From positions 91,684-155,683 of the forward strand of contig BQJJ01000010.1 in NCBI GenBank assembly GCA_021604645.1: 64,000 nucleotides of DNA, in the 5' to 3' direction. The notes under the pieces were generated by a model. That model did no database searches, was not told where the DNA came from, and saw only the letters and a list, made by a program, of their open reading frames with translations. A program made the position numbers and the translations under genes. Below are positions 63,978 through 64,000 of the stretch, piece after piece. Numbering within the stretch: the first letter of the stretch is position 1; the number at the start of each line of letters is the position of its first letter. Source of the stretch: Methyloligella sp. Its GTDB lineage: Bacteria > Pseudomonadota > Alphaproteobacteria > Rhizobiales > HXMU1428-3.

Positions 63978-64000
63978 GAAAGAAACCTATTGAAGTTAAA

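Noticed and set aside
1..64000. CRISPR arrays, insertion sequences, prophage and restriction systems
   Set aside because: No array-like spacing, transposase, integrase or methylase was found; the repeats present are REP-like or structured intergenic units.

Overview
The window is a clearly AT-rich piece of an alphaproteobacterial chromosome, most likely from the Hyphomicrobiales (Rhizobiales). The calls that point there are the tail end of an RcGTA-type gene transfer agent cluster beside a FeuP/FeuQ-like two-component system, a degP - response regulator - histidine kinase - glnE block, a histidinol-phosphatase-like gene / N-formylglutamate amidohydrolase / cpdR block, a PleC/DivJ-type kinase and a DUF4166/TIGR01777 operon. 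I cannot name the genus. Almost everything is dense, intact, chromosomal-type coding sequence; I see no transposase, integrase or CRISPR array.

Layout. 1-3456: 3' end of the GTA cluster (C-terminal half of the gp15-like baseplate protein, a small holin-like protein, a two-headed endolysin with a membrane tail, a small membrane ORF). 3606-6285: feuP-feuQ-like pair and a 17 kDa-antigen-type lipoprotein. 6694-13409: periplasmic protease DegP/HtrA, an OmpR-type response regulator and kinase, and glutamine synthetase adenylyltransferase glnE. 13506-15869: an EF-hand secreted protein, an ECF sigma factor, a membrane anti-sigma candidate and a CnrX/CpxP-like periplasmic sensor, which together look like a metal or envelope stress module. 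15866-23931: PAS histidine kinase, small HemJ-like membrane protein, pepN, kdsC-like phosphatase, Tat-exported metallo-beta-lactamase-fold protein and dusA. 23932-24530: a gene-free block of structured repeats. 24531-36666: a PomAB-type motAB pair and an envelope/polysaccharide stretch (kdsD, a beta-barrel outer membrane protein with a long disordered domain, galU, galE, two MltB-type transglycosylases, an SGNH-like protein).

36772-45468: glutamate synthase gltBD and an S9 peptidase. 45636-48181: three related small, basic secreted proteins with a small heat shock protein gene (apparently preceded by a ROSE-type RNA thermometer) among them. 48459-52580: hydrolase, HisN-like phosphatase, a probable small RNA, N-formylglutamate amidohydrolase, cpdR and tRNA-Val. 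52668-56614: an unknown gene, GbsR-type regulator, possible leader peptide/attenuator, DUF4166 protein, TIGR01777 epimerase and a small secreted protein. 56714-63977: typA/bipA, a protein with a J-like tail, an unknown membrane-anchored protein, a DNA photolyase, an unknown membrane protein and argG.

The least explained items are the structured repeats and their 18-bp hairpin family (23967-24400, 26368-26505, 61957-62026), the three-paralog secreted protein locus, the probable sRNA at 50385-50547, the endolysin-holin fusion and the leader/attenuator at 53998-54050. No computation was run: motif, domain and family statements come from reading the sequence and remembered family features.
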